A stretch of 64,000 bases of DNA, taken from NCBI RefSeq assembly GCF_014211975.1, contig NZ_CP060084.1, positions 2,615,001-2,679,000 of the forward strand, given 5' to 3'. Numbering within the stretch: the stretch's first letter is position 1; each line of letters opens with the position of its first letter. Under the pieces are notes generated by a model. That model was not told where the DNA came from. It made no database searches and saw only the letters and a list, made by a program, of their open reading frames with translations. Shown here piece after piece: positions 37,451 to 44,797 of this stretch. This stretch comes from Teredinibacter haidensis (GTDB taxonomy: Bacteria > Pseudomonadota > Gammaproteobacteria > Pseudomonadales > Cellvibrionaceae). Position numbers and translations under genes: made by a program.

Positions 37451-39010
37451 CTACTGAGCCACACGCAAATGGCGCAAACGAATACCTGTCCCCCAAAGAC
37501 TCAGCATATAAACCCCAAGCCCGGCGAAACAAAGCGCTAGTACACGACTAATACGACCAAAAGCATTCAACAGCGAAAGGTCTCCTATAACACTCTGACC
37601 GGCAAGCAATACCGCAATCATTGCAATATTTGCAACTAGCATCTGCAGCCCGAAACGCAGCCACTCCTTATCCGGCTGATAAACGCCATCCCTTCGCAAA
37701 CCGCGATATAAAAGGCTGGCATTGAGAAATGCTGAAATAGACGTTGCCAAGGCCAACCCCGCGTGACCTATTTGCCAAATAAAGTGGAAGGGCAACACAA
37801 ACATCACATTCATCACCATGTTCGCTACCATGGCGATAATGCCAATACGCACCGGTGTGCGCGTATCTTGGCGGGAGAAGAACCCGCTGGCCAACACTTT
37901 AATCAACATAAAAGCTACCAAGCCTAACGAATAAGCTCGCAGACTATGGCTGGACATCTCAACGTCGATGGAGAGATATTCCCCATACTGAAACAACGCA
38001 AAGAGAATGGGTTTCGCCAGTACCATTAGCGCGAAAGCCGCTGGCAGCCCAATAAGCAATATCATGCGCATCGCCCAATCGAGCGTTGCGCTAAATTTTT
38101 CGGTGCCAGTGACAAACTGTCGGGAGAGATTGGGCAATACCACCGTAGCGATTCCCACCCCAAAAACACCGAGTGGCAATTCGGTTAAGCGATCGGAAAA
38201 ATACAGCCAGGAAATACTCCCATCAGGCAGGAAAGACGCCAACACCGTATCAAATAACAGATTGATTTGCCCTACCGACACACCAAACATGGCCGGAGCC
38301 ATCAGTTTAAGCACTTTTCGTACAGATTCATCTCCCCAATCCACCTTGGGGTGGGGCAACAAGCCCAGGCGCACAAGGAAGGGCAACTGAAACATCAACT
38401 GCAGTACTCCCGCAACAATCACCCCCCAGGCCAGCGCAAAAACCGGCTGCTCCAGCATGGGAGAAACTACAGCGGCAGCAAAAATAAGAGCAACGTTCAA
38501 CAACACCGGCGTAAAGGCCGGCACCGCAAACTGATCGTAGCTATTGAGTATGGAACCGGCAAAACCGGTAAGAGATATGAGCAGCAGGTAAGGAAAGGTA
38601 ATTCTCAACAACTCGGTAGTCAGCTGGAACTTATCTGGGTTATTGAATAGAAACCCCATACCAAAGAAAGCTGTGAATAGTGGTGCCGCCACAACGACCA
38701 GTACAGAGATCAGAACTAGCACTGAACCCAGGCAACCGGCAATACGATCGATAAAGTGACGAACAGCGGCATAACTGCCCTGCTCACGATATTCAGATAA
38801 AACCGGTACAAACGCCTGAGCAAAAGCGCCTTCCGCAAACAGGCGTCGCAGGAAGTTGGGGATTTTAAAAGCAACGTAAAACGCATCCGCCGAGGCTTCA
38901 GCCCCCAAAAAACGTGCGAACAACACATCCCTCACCAGCCCGAGAATACGCGACAGCATCGTCATGGCACTAACCACAGCACTAGAACGCAGCATACCTT
39001 TGGCTTTCAT
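37451..39010 (-). CDS. murJ: Lipid II flippase MurJ
   Basis: MurJ moves lipid II across the inner membrane for peptidoglycan synthesis. The product of about 519 residues starts with the MurJ signature (SAVVSAMTMLSRILGLVRDVLFARFLGA), has about 14 transmembrane helices, and contains FRRLFAEGAFAQAFVPVLSEY. ATG 39010 is preferred by comparison with the family; the frame also reaches a GTG at 39055 without a good ribosome site. It lies next to ribF as in Pseudomonas, but rpsT, its common divergent neighbour, is not present here. Confidence 0.96.
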   Translation of the reverse strand: MKAKGMLRSSAVVSAMTMLSRILGLVRDVLFARFLGAEASADAFYVAFKIPNFLRRLFAEGAFAQAFVPVLSEYREQGSYAAVRHFIDRIAGCLGSVLVLISVLVVVAAPLFTAFFGMGFLFNNPDKFQLTTELLRITFPYLLLISLTGFAGSILNSYDQFAVPAFTPVLLNVALIFAAAVVSPMLEQPVFALAWGVIVAGVLQLMFQLPFLVRLGLLPHPKVDWGDESVRKVLKLMAPAMFGVSVGQINLLFDTVLASFLPDGSISWLYFSDRLTELPLGVFGVGIATVVLPNLSRQFVTGTEKFSATLDWAMRMILLIGLPAAFALMVLAKPILFALFQYGEYLSIDVEMSSHSLRAYSLGLVAFMLIKVLASGFFSRQDTRTPVRIGIIAMVANMVMNVMFVLPFHFIWQIGHAGLALATSISAFLNASLLYRGLRRDGVYQPDKEWLRFGLQMLVANIAMIAVLLAGQSVIGDLSLLNAFGRISRVLALCFAGLGVYMLSLWGTGIRLRHLRVAQ

Positions 39011-39295
39011 TTTCGGAACGTCTTTGGGTGTATTTGTAGAACTCAAGGCTATCACTTATCGAAGTCATTAAAGCTGCGCAACTCTATAGCGAATAATTCG
39101 CCAGTGCAAACCCGCGCCCATACAAAGGCTGTTTATCATTTTTCATCACTTTTTATCCCCACACCGCCCGATAAAGCCCACTTCTTTGCCCTGATGCCTC
39201 TGTTTAATAAACCTGTACCCGGAAGCGCAGCCCACTTCCAAAAGCACAAACCAACGTTAACGCAAATAGACATTCCGCTATTTAGGAGAACACAA

Positions 39296-40012
39296 ATGAA
39301 AAACTCTACCAAACTCAGCAAAAATCTTATCACCGCTATCAGCCTGACCGTATTTTTAGCTTCTTCATCTGCAATGGCAAAAGACCCAAAAATTTCGGAT
39401 GAGACGAAAGTCGGCCTGTTTGGCGCGGTGTTTACGACAACTGCAGCCATCGCAGGAACCATCGCCGCCGGACCGATTGGTTTTATAGTCGGAACAGCTT
39501 CCGGTGTTTTTATAGGAGAAAAAGGGATGGAAGCGGTGAAAAACAAACAAGCATTGACCAAAGCTGAAAACTCCCTCTCAACACTACGATCCAACGCTCT
39601 CGAGCAGGAACGTAAAATCAGCCGCCTGGAAAAGAGCGCCGCCAACAAACTGGAGTTTATGGTGCTATTCCCCACTGGCGAAGATGAACTGTCCCACCAG
39701 GATATCCAGCGCGTTCATTCATTAGCGAACTATATGAACGACAACCCCCAACTCCGTGTTCGCATCGACGGACATGCCGACCCCCGCGGTACGGATGAAT
39801 ACAACAACGTACTCTCTGAAGAGCGCGCTGTAAATGTGGTTAGTGCCCTGGAAGAGCGCGGGATAGACAAACACAGAATTGATTACTTTTCCCACGGATC
39901 AGACCTCTCCAACAGCTATGACGGCAACCTGGAAGCCTACGCATTGGAACGCAAGGTACATATCGAAGTGTACTCAAACGCAAGCCAGAACGAAGTGGCC
40001 GCAAACCCATAA
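39296..40012 (+). CDS. OmpA-family protein with glycine-zipper segment
   Basis: The 238-residue product has a signal peptide ending SSAMA, a glycine-rich hydrophobic stretch (about residues 48-75, TIAAGPIGFIVGTASG) resembling a glycine zipper, a short coiled coil (SNALEQERKISRLEKS), and a C-terminal OmpA domain with VRIDGHADPRGTDEYN and LSEERAVNVVSALEERGI for peptidoglycan binding. It is probably a periplasmic or outer-membrane-associated envelope protein. The ATG has AGGAG nine bases upstream; the open frame extends far upstream to 39104 but without a ribosome site. A clear terminator follows, so it is monocistronic. Confidence 0.85.
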   Translation: MKNSTKLSKNLITAISLTVFLASSSAMAKDPKISDETKVGLFGAVFTTTAAIAGTIAAGPIGFIVGTASGVFIGEKGMEAVKNKQALTKAENSLSTLRSNALEQERKISRLEKSAANKLEFMVLFPTGEDELSHQDIQRVHSLANYMNDNPQLRVRIDGHADPRGTDEYNNVLSEERAVNVVSALEERGIDKHRIDYFSHGSDLSNSYDGNLEAYALERKVHIEVYSNASQNEVAANP

Positions 40013-40046
40013 CCTGCTCAATTTTCCCGCAACGCCTGCGAGTCTT

Positions 40047-40072
40047 CCCCGGCCCAACCGCCGGGGCTTTTT
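40047..40072 (+). terminator. Intrinsic terminator of the OmpA-family gene
   Basis: CCCCGGC and GCCGGGG form a perfect 7-bp stem with loop CCAACC, followed by CTTTTT. Confidence 0.92.
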
Positions 40073-40088
40073 AGGTACAGGAAGTATT

Positions 40089-40190
40089 TATACGGCGAAG
40101 GCCATGGATGCTCGAAAGCAGCAATGTACAGGACGTGCGTATGCGGCGAAGGCCTCGGATGGCCGAGAGCAGCAATGTACAGGACGTGCG
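40089..40190. repeat. Two tandem copies of a 51-bp repeat, with a decayed third
   Basis: Units 40089-40139 and 40140-40190 differ at six of 51 positions, and a degenerate third begins at 40191. Each unit ends with the identical half AGCAGCAATGTACAGGACG plus TGCG. The period is a multiple of three, so open frames run through it on both strands, but no ribosome site or gene family supports coding. It may be a dispersed intergenic element. Confidence 0.85.
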
Positions 40191-40487
40191 TTGCTGTGAA
40201 TGCCAAGGACGAGCCGCGCACCGGAAGAGCAGATGCTACGAGCGCGAGAGCGGCGCCAACCAGCACAACCTCTCTTTTAAAACCATATCCCCCGCAACAA
40301 GCAAGTACCGATACGAACAGCTGGACAAGAGACGACTGGACACCTCTCCCCAGTAAAAACGCATTTCCCCACAACTGCGACGCCCATCAAGCACTGGAAC
40401 AAAACCAACCGATACAATAAACTCTTCTATCCCCGGTCCCGACCAGCCGGAATACTATAACCTGCGACTAAATAATAATAACGAGCC
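40191..40487. other. Intergenic stretch before the glycosyltransferase gene
   Basis: The start contains the decayed third repeat unit; beyond that no gene or recognisable signal is seen. The promoter of the following two-gene unit should lie here. Confidence 0.5.
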
Positions 40488-41975
40488 ATGTTAAAAATCA
40501 TAAAAAAGCACTGTAACTCCATTTATATTGGACTAGTCCTAATTCTATCACTCTTGGTGTATCTGCCTTATTACGGGCAGCCAGACGCCCTTTTTTGGGA
40601 CGAGAACTACCACATAGCCTCCGCACAGAAATATATTGACGGTGTTATGTATATGGAACCTCACCCCCCTCTGGGTAAACTGCTGATGGCAGGATCTGAA
40701 GCCATACTGGGGTTAAATGGCGAGTTCGACAAATCTTCGTTTACTCGCACCGACTATGTTAAAGGTGAGCAGGTACCATCGGGGTTTAGTTATTATGGTT
40801 ACCGACTTCCATCCACACTATTAATGGCTCTTTCCGTTTTATTTTTTTATGGCGTCGTTAAGCGTATTTCCCGTAATACTCATTTAGCGGCTGCCTTTTC
40901 GTGCGTATATATCCTCGACAACGCCATGGTTATCCATTCCCGCTCGGCGATGCTCGAAGGCATTCAAATGTTTTTTATTCTCGGGGCTATCTATTGGCTC
41001 GCCCGCAGCATAGAAAAAGCAAAAAAAATCTTGCTGCGAGATTACGCAATACTCGGTATTTTTATTGGCCTTGCCTTCTCCGTAAAAGTGAACGCTGCCG
41101 TTCTCTTACTTTTGTTCGTTATGCTGTATGGCGTTGACCAATGGGAAAATATCAAACGCTGGAACTTTACTGCTCTACTCAAACGCTTGGCCGTTACAGT
41201 ACCTTCTGGCGTTATACCATTAGTACTGGTTGTCCTCGCGGTTTTTTATGTGCATATCGGCTTAGGCACAAGTATGGGAAGTAAAAACTACAGCGCCAGT
41301 AAAGAATATCAACAGCTAATTAAGGAAGGAAAAACATTTTCTCCGGCCGCATTTGTTGTCGGCCTTAGAGATAACTACATCAATATGTCCAAGTATGCCG
41401 ATGGAGTCCCCAGGCTGGATGTATGCAAGGCTGGGGAAAATGGCAGCTCTGCGATTGGCTGGCCAATTGGCAATAAAACCATTAACTATCGCTGGAATAA
41501 AAACACCATAGATGGTGTTGTACAGGTCCAGTACCATAATATTGTACCAAACCCCGTTGTTTGGTTTTCCGTAGTCGCAGGGCTTATTCTCTCGGTAGGC
41601 CTAATGATCAGCCACTTTATTTATCGTAACCCTGTCGCTCAACCCAAACTTTTTTATTGGATCACCGCATTTACCTCTCTTTACATAAGCTACATGATTG
41701 CAATACTACAGATTGAGCGCGTGATGTACCTCTACCATTATTTGGTACCCCTGGTTTTCGGCATCATTAACTTATCGCTGGTGTACCAATACATATTCTA
41801 TCAACCTCTCGCTCAGGGCAATCGGCACGCTCTGGCGAATCTCGCAGCGTTTGTCGGCTTAGTCGCATTTGTTTTCTACATCTTCTCGCCATTCACCTAT
41901 AGCCTTCCCATAACCGAAGCAGAATTTAATTTGCGCAATTGGTTTACCTTCTGGAAGTTGGAGCTTGTACGATGA
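40488..41975 (+). CDS. GT39/PMT-family membrane glycosyltransferase
   Basis: The 495-residue product has about ten transmembrane helices and the family hallmarks of dolichyl-phosphate-mannose-protein mannosyltransferases: the acidic pair D38-E39 in the first loop (LFWDENYHIA), HPPLGKLL at residues 59-66, RSAMLEGIQMFF, and the C-terminal four-helix segment with ERVMYLYHYLVPL. Such enzymes transfer a sugar from a polyprenyl phosphate to Ser/Thr of exported proteins or to lipids; the bacterial donor and acceptor here are unknown. The stop codon overlaps the start of the next gene as ATGA, so the two are coupled. It has no other glycan genes nearby. Confidence 0.85.
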   Translation: MLKIIKKHCNSIYIGLVLILSLLVYLPYYGQPDALFWDENYHIASAQKYIDGVMYMEPHPPLGKLLMAGSEAILGLNGEFDKSSFTRTDYVKGEQVPSGFSYYGYRLPSTLLMALSVLFFYGVVKRISRNTHLAAAFSCVYILDNAMVIHSRSAMLEGIQMFFILGAIYWLARSIEKAKKILLRDYAILGIFIGLAFSVKVNAAVLLLLFVMLYGVDQWENIKRWNFTALLKRLAVTVPSGVIPLVLVVLAVFYVHIGLGTSMGSKNYSASKEYQQLIKEGKTFSPAAFVVGLRDNYINMSKYADGVPRLDVCKAGENGSSAIGWPIGNKTINYRWNKNTIDGVVQVQYHNIVPNPVVWFSVVAGLILSVGLMISHFIYRNPVAQPKLFYWITAFTSLYISYMIAILQIERVMYLYHYLVPLVFGIINLSLVYQYIFYQPLAQGNRHALANLAAFVGLVAFVFYIFSPFTYSLPITEAEFNLRNWFTFWKLELVR

Positions 41976-42541
41976 ACGCTATTAATCAAAACTCCATCTT
42001 TTCTGTTCTGTTGGTACTCTTATTTTCTCTGGTGATTAGCCATATTACCCCCCCATCCTTGGATGAAAATATGGAACTGATACTGTCAAAAAGCCGGACA
42101 CATATCACAACTATCGATCAGACTCGCTCAATATCAACTGTGCGGAATATTATGATTGACGAAGTAAACCTTCACGAGAAAAGCCGGTTTTATCACCCCA
42201 AACTGGGAATTTTAGGCTGGTCAAATGACTTTTTCGCCGATATACAATCATCCTTTACCGTCAGCAAAGCAGGAACCTATCGTTTTGTTGTGGGAAGTGA
42301 TGATGGCTTCGCCTTGGAGATCGATGGTAAGCGATTGTGCTCATTCGCATCAGACCGCGCCTACTCACGTCAAAACTGCAGCGCCCGGCTAACGGAAGGC
42401 GATCATCAGTTAAAACTTAGCTACTTCCAAGGTTATGGCAATGCGGGTTTAACACTTCAATACTTGACAGAACAAAAAGGCAAGTTGCGTTATTGGGGCG
42501 AGAACTCAAAAGAATTAAAAATTAAAAAGGGCGCAAATTAA
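41972..42541 (+). CDS. PA14-domain protein with N-terminal membrane anchor, coupled to GT39
   Basis: The 189-residue product starts with one hydrophobic helix (residues about 9-24), a signal anchor or uncleaved signal, and ends in a PA14-like beta-sandwich: SFTVSKAGTYRFVVGSDDGF, LEIDGKRL, then LTEGDHQLKLSYFQGYGNAG. The pattern DDGFxLxIDG is the PA14 core, which in other proteins binds carbohydrate. Two Cys flank the turn after the core and may form a disulfide. The ATG overlaps the GT39 stop (ATGA), so it is made together with the transferase and may present or bind its glycan. That link is inference. Confidence 0.75.
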   Translation: MNAINQNSIFSVLLVLLFSLVISHITPPSLDENMELILSKSRTHITTIDQTRSISTVRNIMIDEVNLHEKSRFYHPKLGILGWSNDFFADIQSSFTVSKAGTYRFVVGSDDGFALEIDGKRLCSFASDRAYSRQNCSARLTEGDHQLKLSYFQGYGNAGLTLQYLTEQKGKLRYWGENSKELKIKKGAN

Positions 42542-42602
42542 ACGCTTCGCACCCAATTTCGCGCTAAAATTAACAAACACAAACAAGCCTCTACCAGATA
42601 GT

Positions 42603-43085
42603 ATGAAAAGCTTTCTACACTCAAGAGTAACAACGCTAAAGGCCAGTAGTCTTCGTTACGCTCGGCTACTGGCACTAGTAGCCATTACTGTACTGGCGCC
42701 GCCATTATTCGCCGAAGGCGACGAGGTGAAGCAGGCTTCGAAATGGGTAGACGAAGATGGGCGCGTTCACTATGGCGATACCATTCCCGAAAAGTATCGC
42801 AACAAGGCGGAAGCCATTAATCTGGAGGAAGCTCCGAAACAGGGGCTTTCCGATAAAGAAATCGCCGCCCAAAAACGGAAGACTGCTACCTATCAACGCC
42901 ACCTTGATCTGACCCGAAAATCGGAAGCTCACCGCAAATCACACCCCCCGGAAGCTAAACCACAGAATAACGGCGCAAAACGTGAATCCGTACTTACCCG
43001 TGAACAATGCCGCGATAGACACCCCCACAAAACAGCCGATCGAGTGCGCTGTTTTAAAAAGGCCGAGAGCCAGACAAACCCGTAA
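42603..43085 (+). CDS. DUF4124-domain periplasmic protein
   Basis: The 160-residue product has a signal peptide (core LLALVAITVLAPP, ending LFA before EGDEV) and the DUF4124 core ASKWVDEDGRVHYGDTIPEKY. The rest is charged and basic with two Cys near the C terminus (EQCRDRHPHK, VRCFKK). Function unknown. It is the second DUF4124 protein in the window; the pair at 9542 and here share only the core motif. Confidence 0.75.
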   Translation: MKSFLHSRVTTLKASSLRYARLLALVAITVLAPPLFAEGDEVKQASKWVDEDGRVHYGDTIPEKYRNKAEAINLEEAPKQGLSDKEIAAQKRKTATYQRHLDLTRKSEAHRKSHPPEAKPQNNGAKRESVLTREQCRDRHPHKTADRVRCFKKAESQTNP

Positions 43086-43310
43086 TACCCGTGTGCTTAA
43101 TATCATTAGATATAGATACGCAATCAAATTGAAATAAAGCTTGTCTTTCAATATTAAAAAACAATTGCTACTTGGCACCAGACTCCCTCGCAAACCCCTA
43201 CCCCATCCGCTATTTTTCAACAAGTTTTGGGTCGCATCTTTCAACGGCACCAAAACGAAACTAACGCTATTAAATAAAATTTTTTAATGATAATTGGCGG
43301 CACATAAGCC

Positions 43311-43396
43311 TTATCCAGAGTATGGATAAAGACCTTACGCAAGTCCCCAGCAGCCAACATGCGGCATTGCATCAGGTAAATACCTGCTACTAGGTA
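43311..43396 (+). promoter_or_regulatory. Inverted-repeat cluster upstream of the AA10 gene
   Basis: In the 442-base gap (43086-43527) that otherwise shows no gene, TTATCC/GGATAA pair across seven bases at 43311-43329. CAGGTA/TACCTG face each other across AA at 43373-43386, and a further AGGTA follows TACCT after six bases (43392-43396), making three half-sites in alternating order. This looks like an operator array for a dimeric regulator of the enzyme gene; the regulator is unknown. Confidence 0.45.
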
Positions 43397-43527
43397 TATG
43401 GGAGGGAACGTCCTCTTTACCTGTAAAAAAAATGGAAATACAAAATAAAAAATGGAATGCAGAGCTTTGCTGAAAAAGCAAAGTCACTATTAAATAATCA
43501 CTAGAATAGGTTAAGAAGGAACACACT

Positions 43528-44625
43528 ATGTTTATGAAAAGTATAAAATTTTTATTACCGGCACTCGCCACCACGTTTATCGCCAGCCAAGCTATTGGGC
43601 ATGGTTTGATCGTCGATCCTCCCGCCCGTAACGCTCACTGCGGTATGACAGAAAAAGCCGACCAGGCCTCCACGCCCGCCTGTGTTGAAGCCGCGAACGC
43701 CGACTCTAACGGCATGTACCAGTTTATGAGCGTACTAACTCACGATACTGGCCGACAGGGCAATAGCTCTAACAATGTCTGTGGTTTTGATAGCGAAACC
43801 TGGAATGGCGGCGCGACCCCCTGGGATCACCAGTTTGATTGGCCTACGACCTCTATTAACAGCGGTACTCAAACCATTACCTGGAATATTTCCTGGGGAC
43901 CACATTGGGATGATACTGAAGAATTTGTTTATTACATTACCAAACCCGGCTTCAATTATCAGGTAGGTGGCAATCTCACATGGAATGATTTCGAGAGCGA
44001 ACCGTTCTGTTTGCTGAAGTATGACGATAAGAACCCAAGTGGCAATCCTAATGTGGTAGCCGAAAAAGGCAGTAATTTATTCCATACCACCTGTAATATC
44101 CCATCCCGCAGCGGGCGACATATTATTTACGGAGAGTGGGGGCGCAACCACTATACCTATGAACGCTTCCATAGCTGTTCAGATGTCACTTTTGGAGGAA
44201 CGGCATCAAGCTCTTCGTACAGCTCATCATCCAGCAGCTCTAGTTCTTCATCCAGCAGCTCTAGTTCTTCATCCAGCAGCTCTAGCTCTTCGTCTAGTAG
44301 CTCAAGCTCTTCGTCCACCAATTCTGGTGGTTTAGCTTGCGAGCACGTTATTAGCAACGAATGGGGCAACGGCTTCCAGGGTGCTATTCGAATCACCAAC
44401 AATGGCAACAGCGCAGTTAATGGATGGACGGTTGATTGGCAATATGCCGATGGCTCAGCCGTTACCCAGAGCTGGAACGTTTCGCTCAGTGGCAGTAACC
44501 CCTACACCGGTGAAAGCCTTGGCTGGAACTCTACCGTTAACCCCGGCAGCACCGTTGAATTTGGCTTTACCGGAGAGAAAGGCGGTAGCAGTGCACCAAC
44601 TGGTGTATCGGTTAGCTGTAACTAA
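43528..44625 (+). CDS. Secreted AA10 lytic polysaccharide monooxygenase with poly-Ser linker and CBM2
   Basis: This copper enzyme cleaves crystalline cellulose or chitin by oxidation. The signal peptide ends at QAIG, leaving His25 (HGLIVDPPARNAHCG) as the N-terminal copper-brace ligand; the second ligand is His126 (SWGPHWDDTEEF), and Phe214 in YERFHSCSDV occupies the usual axial position. The AA10 domain (25-224) is followed by a Ser linker of about 37 residues (227-263) and a C-terminal CBM2 (about 268-365) with the end Cys pair (LAC and SCN) and surface Trp. CBM2 and the linker type suggest cellulose, but chitin cannot be excluded. AAGGA precedes ATG 43528; a second ATG lies two codons on. 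It is monocistronic with its own terminator. Confidence 0.95.
   Translation: MFMKSIKFLLPALATTFIASQAIGHGLIVDPPARNAHCGMTEKADQASTPACVEAANADSNGMYQFMSVLTHDTGRQGNSSNNVCGFDSETWNGGATPWDHQFDWPTTSINSGTQTITWNISWGPHWDDTEEFVYYITKPGFNYQVGGNLTWNDFESEPFCLLKYDDKNPSGNPNVVAEKGSNLFHTTCNIPSRSGRHIIYGEWGRNHYTYERFHSCSDVTFGGTASSSSYSSSSSSSSSSSSSSSSSSSSSSSSSSSSSSSSTNSGGLACEHVISNEWGNGFQGAIRITNNGNSAVNGWTVDWQYADGSAVTQSWNVSLSGSNPYTGESLGWNSTVNPGSTVEFGFTGEKGGSSAPTGVSVSCN
44227..44310 (+). repeat. 21-bp tandem repeats coding the poly-Ser linker
   Basis: Four 7-codon units of Ser codons run in tandem at 44227, 44248, 44269 and 44290; the first two are identical, the third differs by one base and the fourth by several. The mix of TCN and AGY codons keeps the protein pure Ser while showing that the linker grew by unit duplication. 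Confidence 0.9.
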
Positions 44626-44646
44626 GAACTAACCCTTTAGCAGCCG

Positions 44647-44676
44647 AAGCCGCTCCCTTAAGGGCGCGGCTTTTTT
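44647..44676 (+). terminator. Intrinsic terminator of the AA10 gene
   Basis: AAGCCGC pairs with GCGGCTT, with an inner CCC/GGG stem and TTAA loop, followed by a run of six T. Confidence 0.92.
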
Positions 44677-44736
44677 ACGCCTTTGAATAACTTGGAGAGC
44701 GTAAATAATTGCCTGCCCGACAATCGCCAAGCACAA

Positions 44737-44765
44737 AAAAGCCCGCGACGTTAGGGCGGGCTTTT
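44737..44765 (-). terminator. Intrinsic terminator of aceEF
   Basis: AAAAGCCCGC and GCGGGCTTTT form a perfect 10-bp stem with a 9-base loop and T runs in both directions, just past the aceF stop. Confidence 0.92.
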
Positions 44766-44797
44766 GCTATGACAAACGTAGACTGTAGCTTACAGTT

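Noticed and set aside
40089..40190. Possible CRISPR array
   Set aside because: The copies are directly adjacent 51-bp units without distinct spacers, and no cas genes are nearby.
40018..40374. 118-codon minus-strand frame through the 51-bp repeats
   Set aside because: The repeat period is a multiple of three, which keeps frames open by default; it starts without a ribosome site and covers a terminator.
44157..44408. Minus-strand frame with Leu/Glu repeats opposite the poly-Ser linker
   Set aside because: It is a shadow of the Ser codon repeats.
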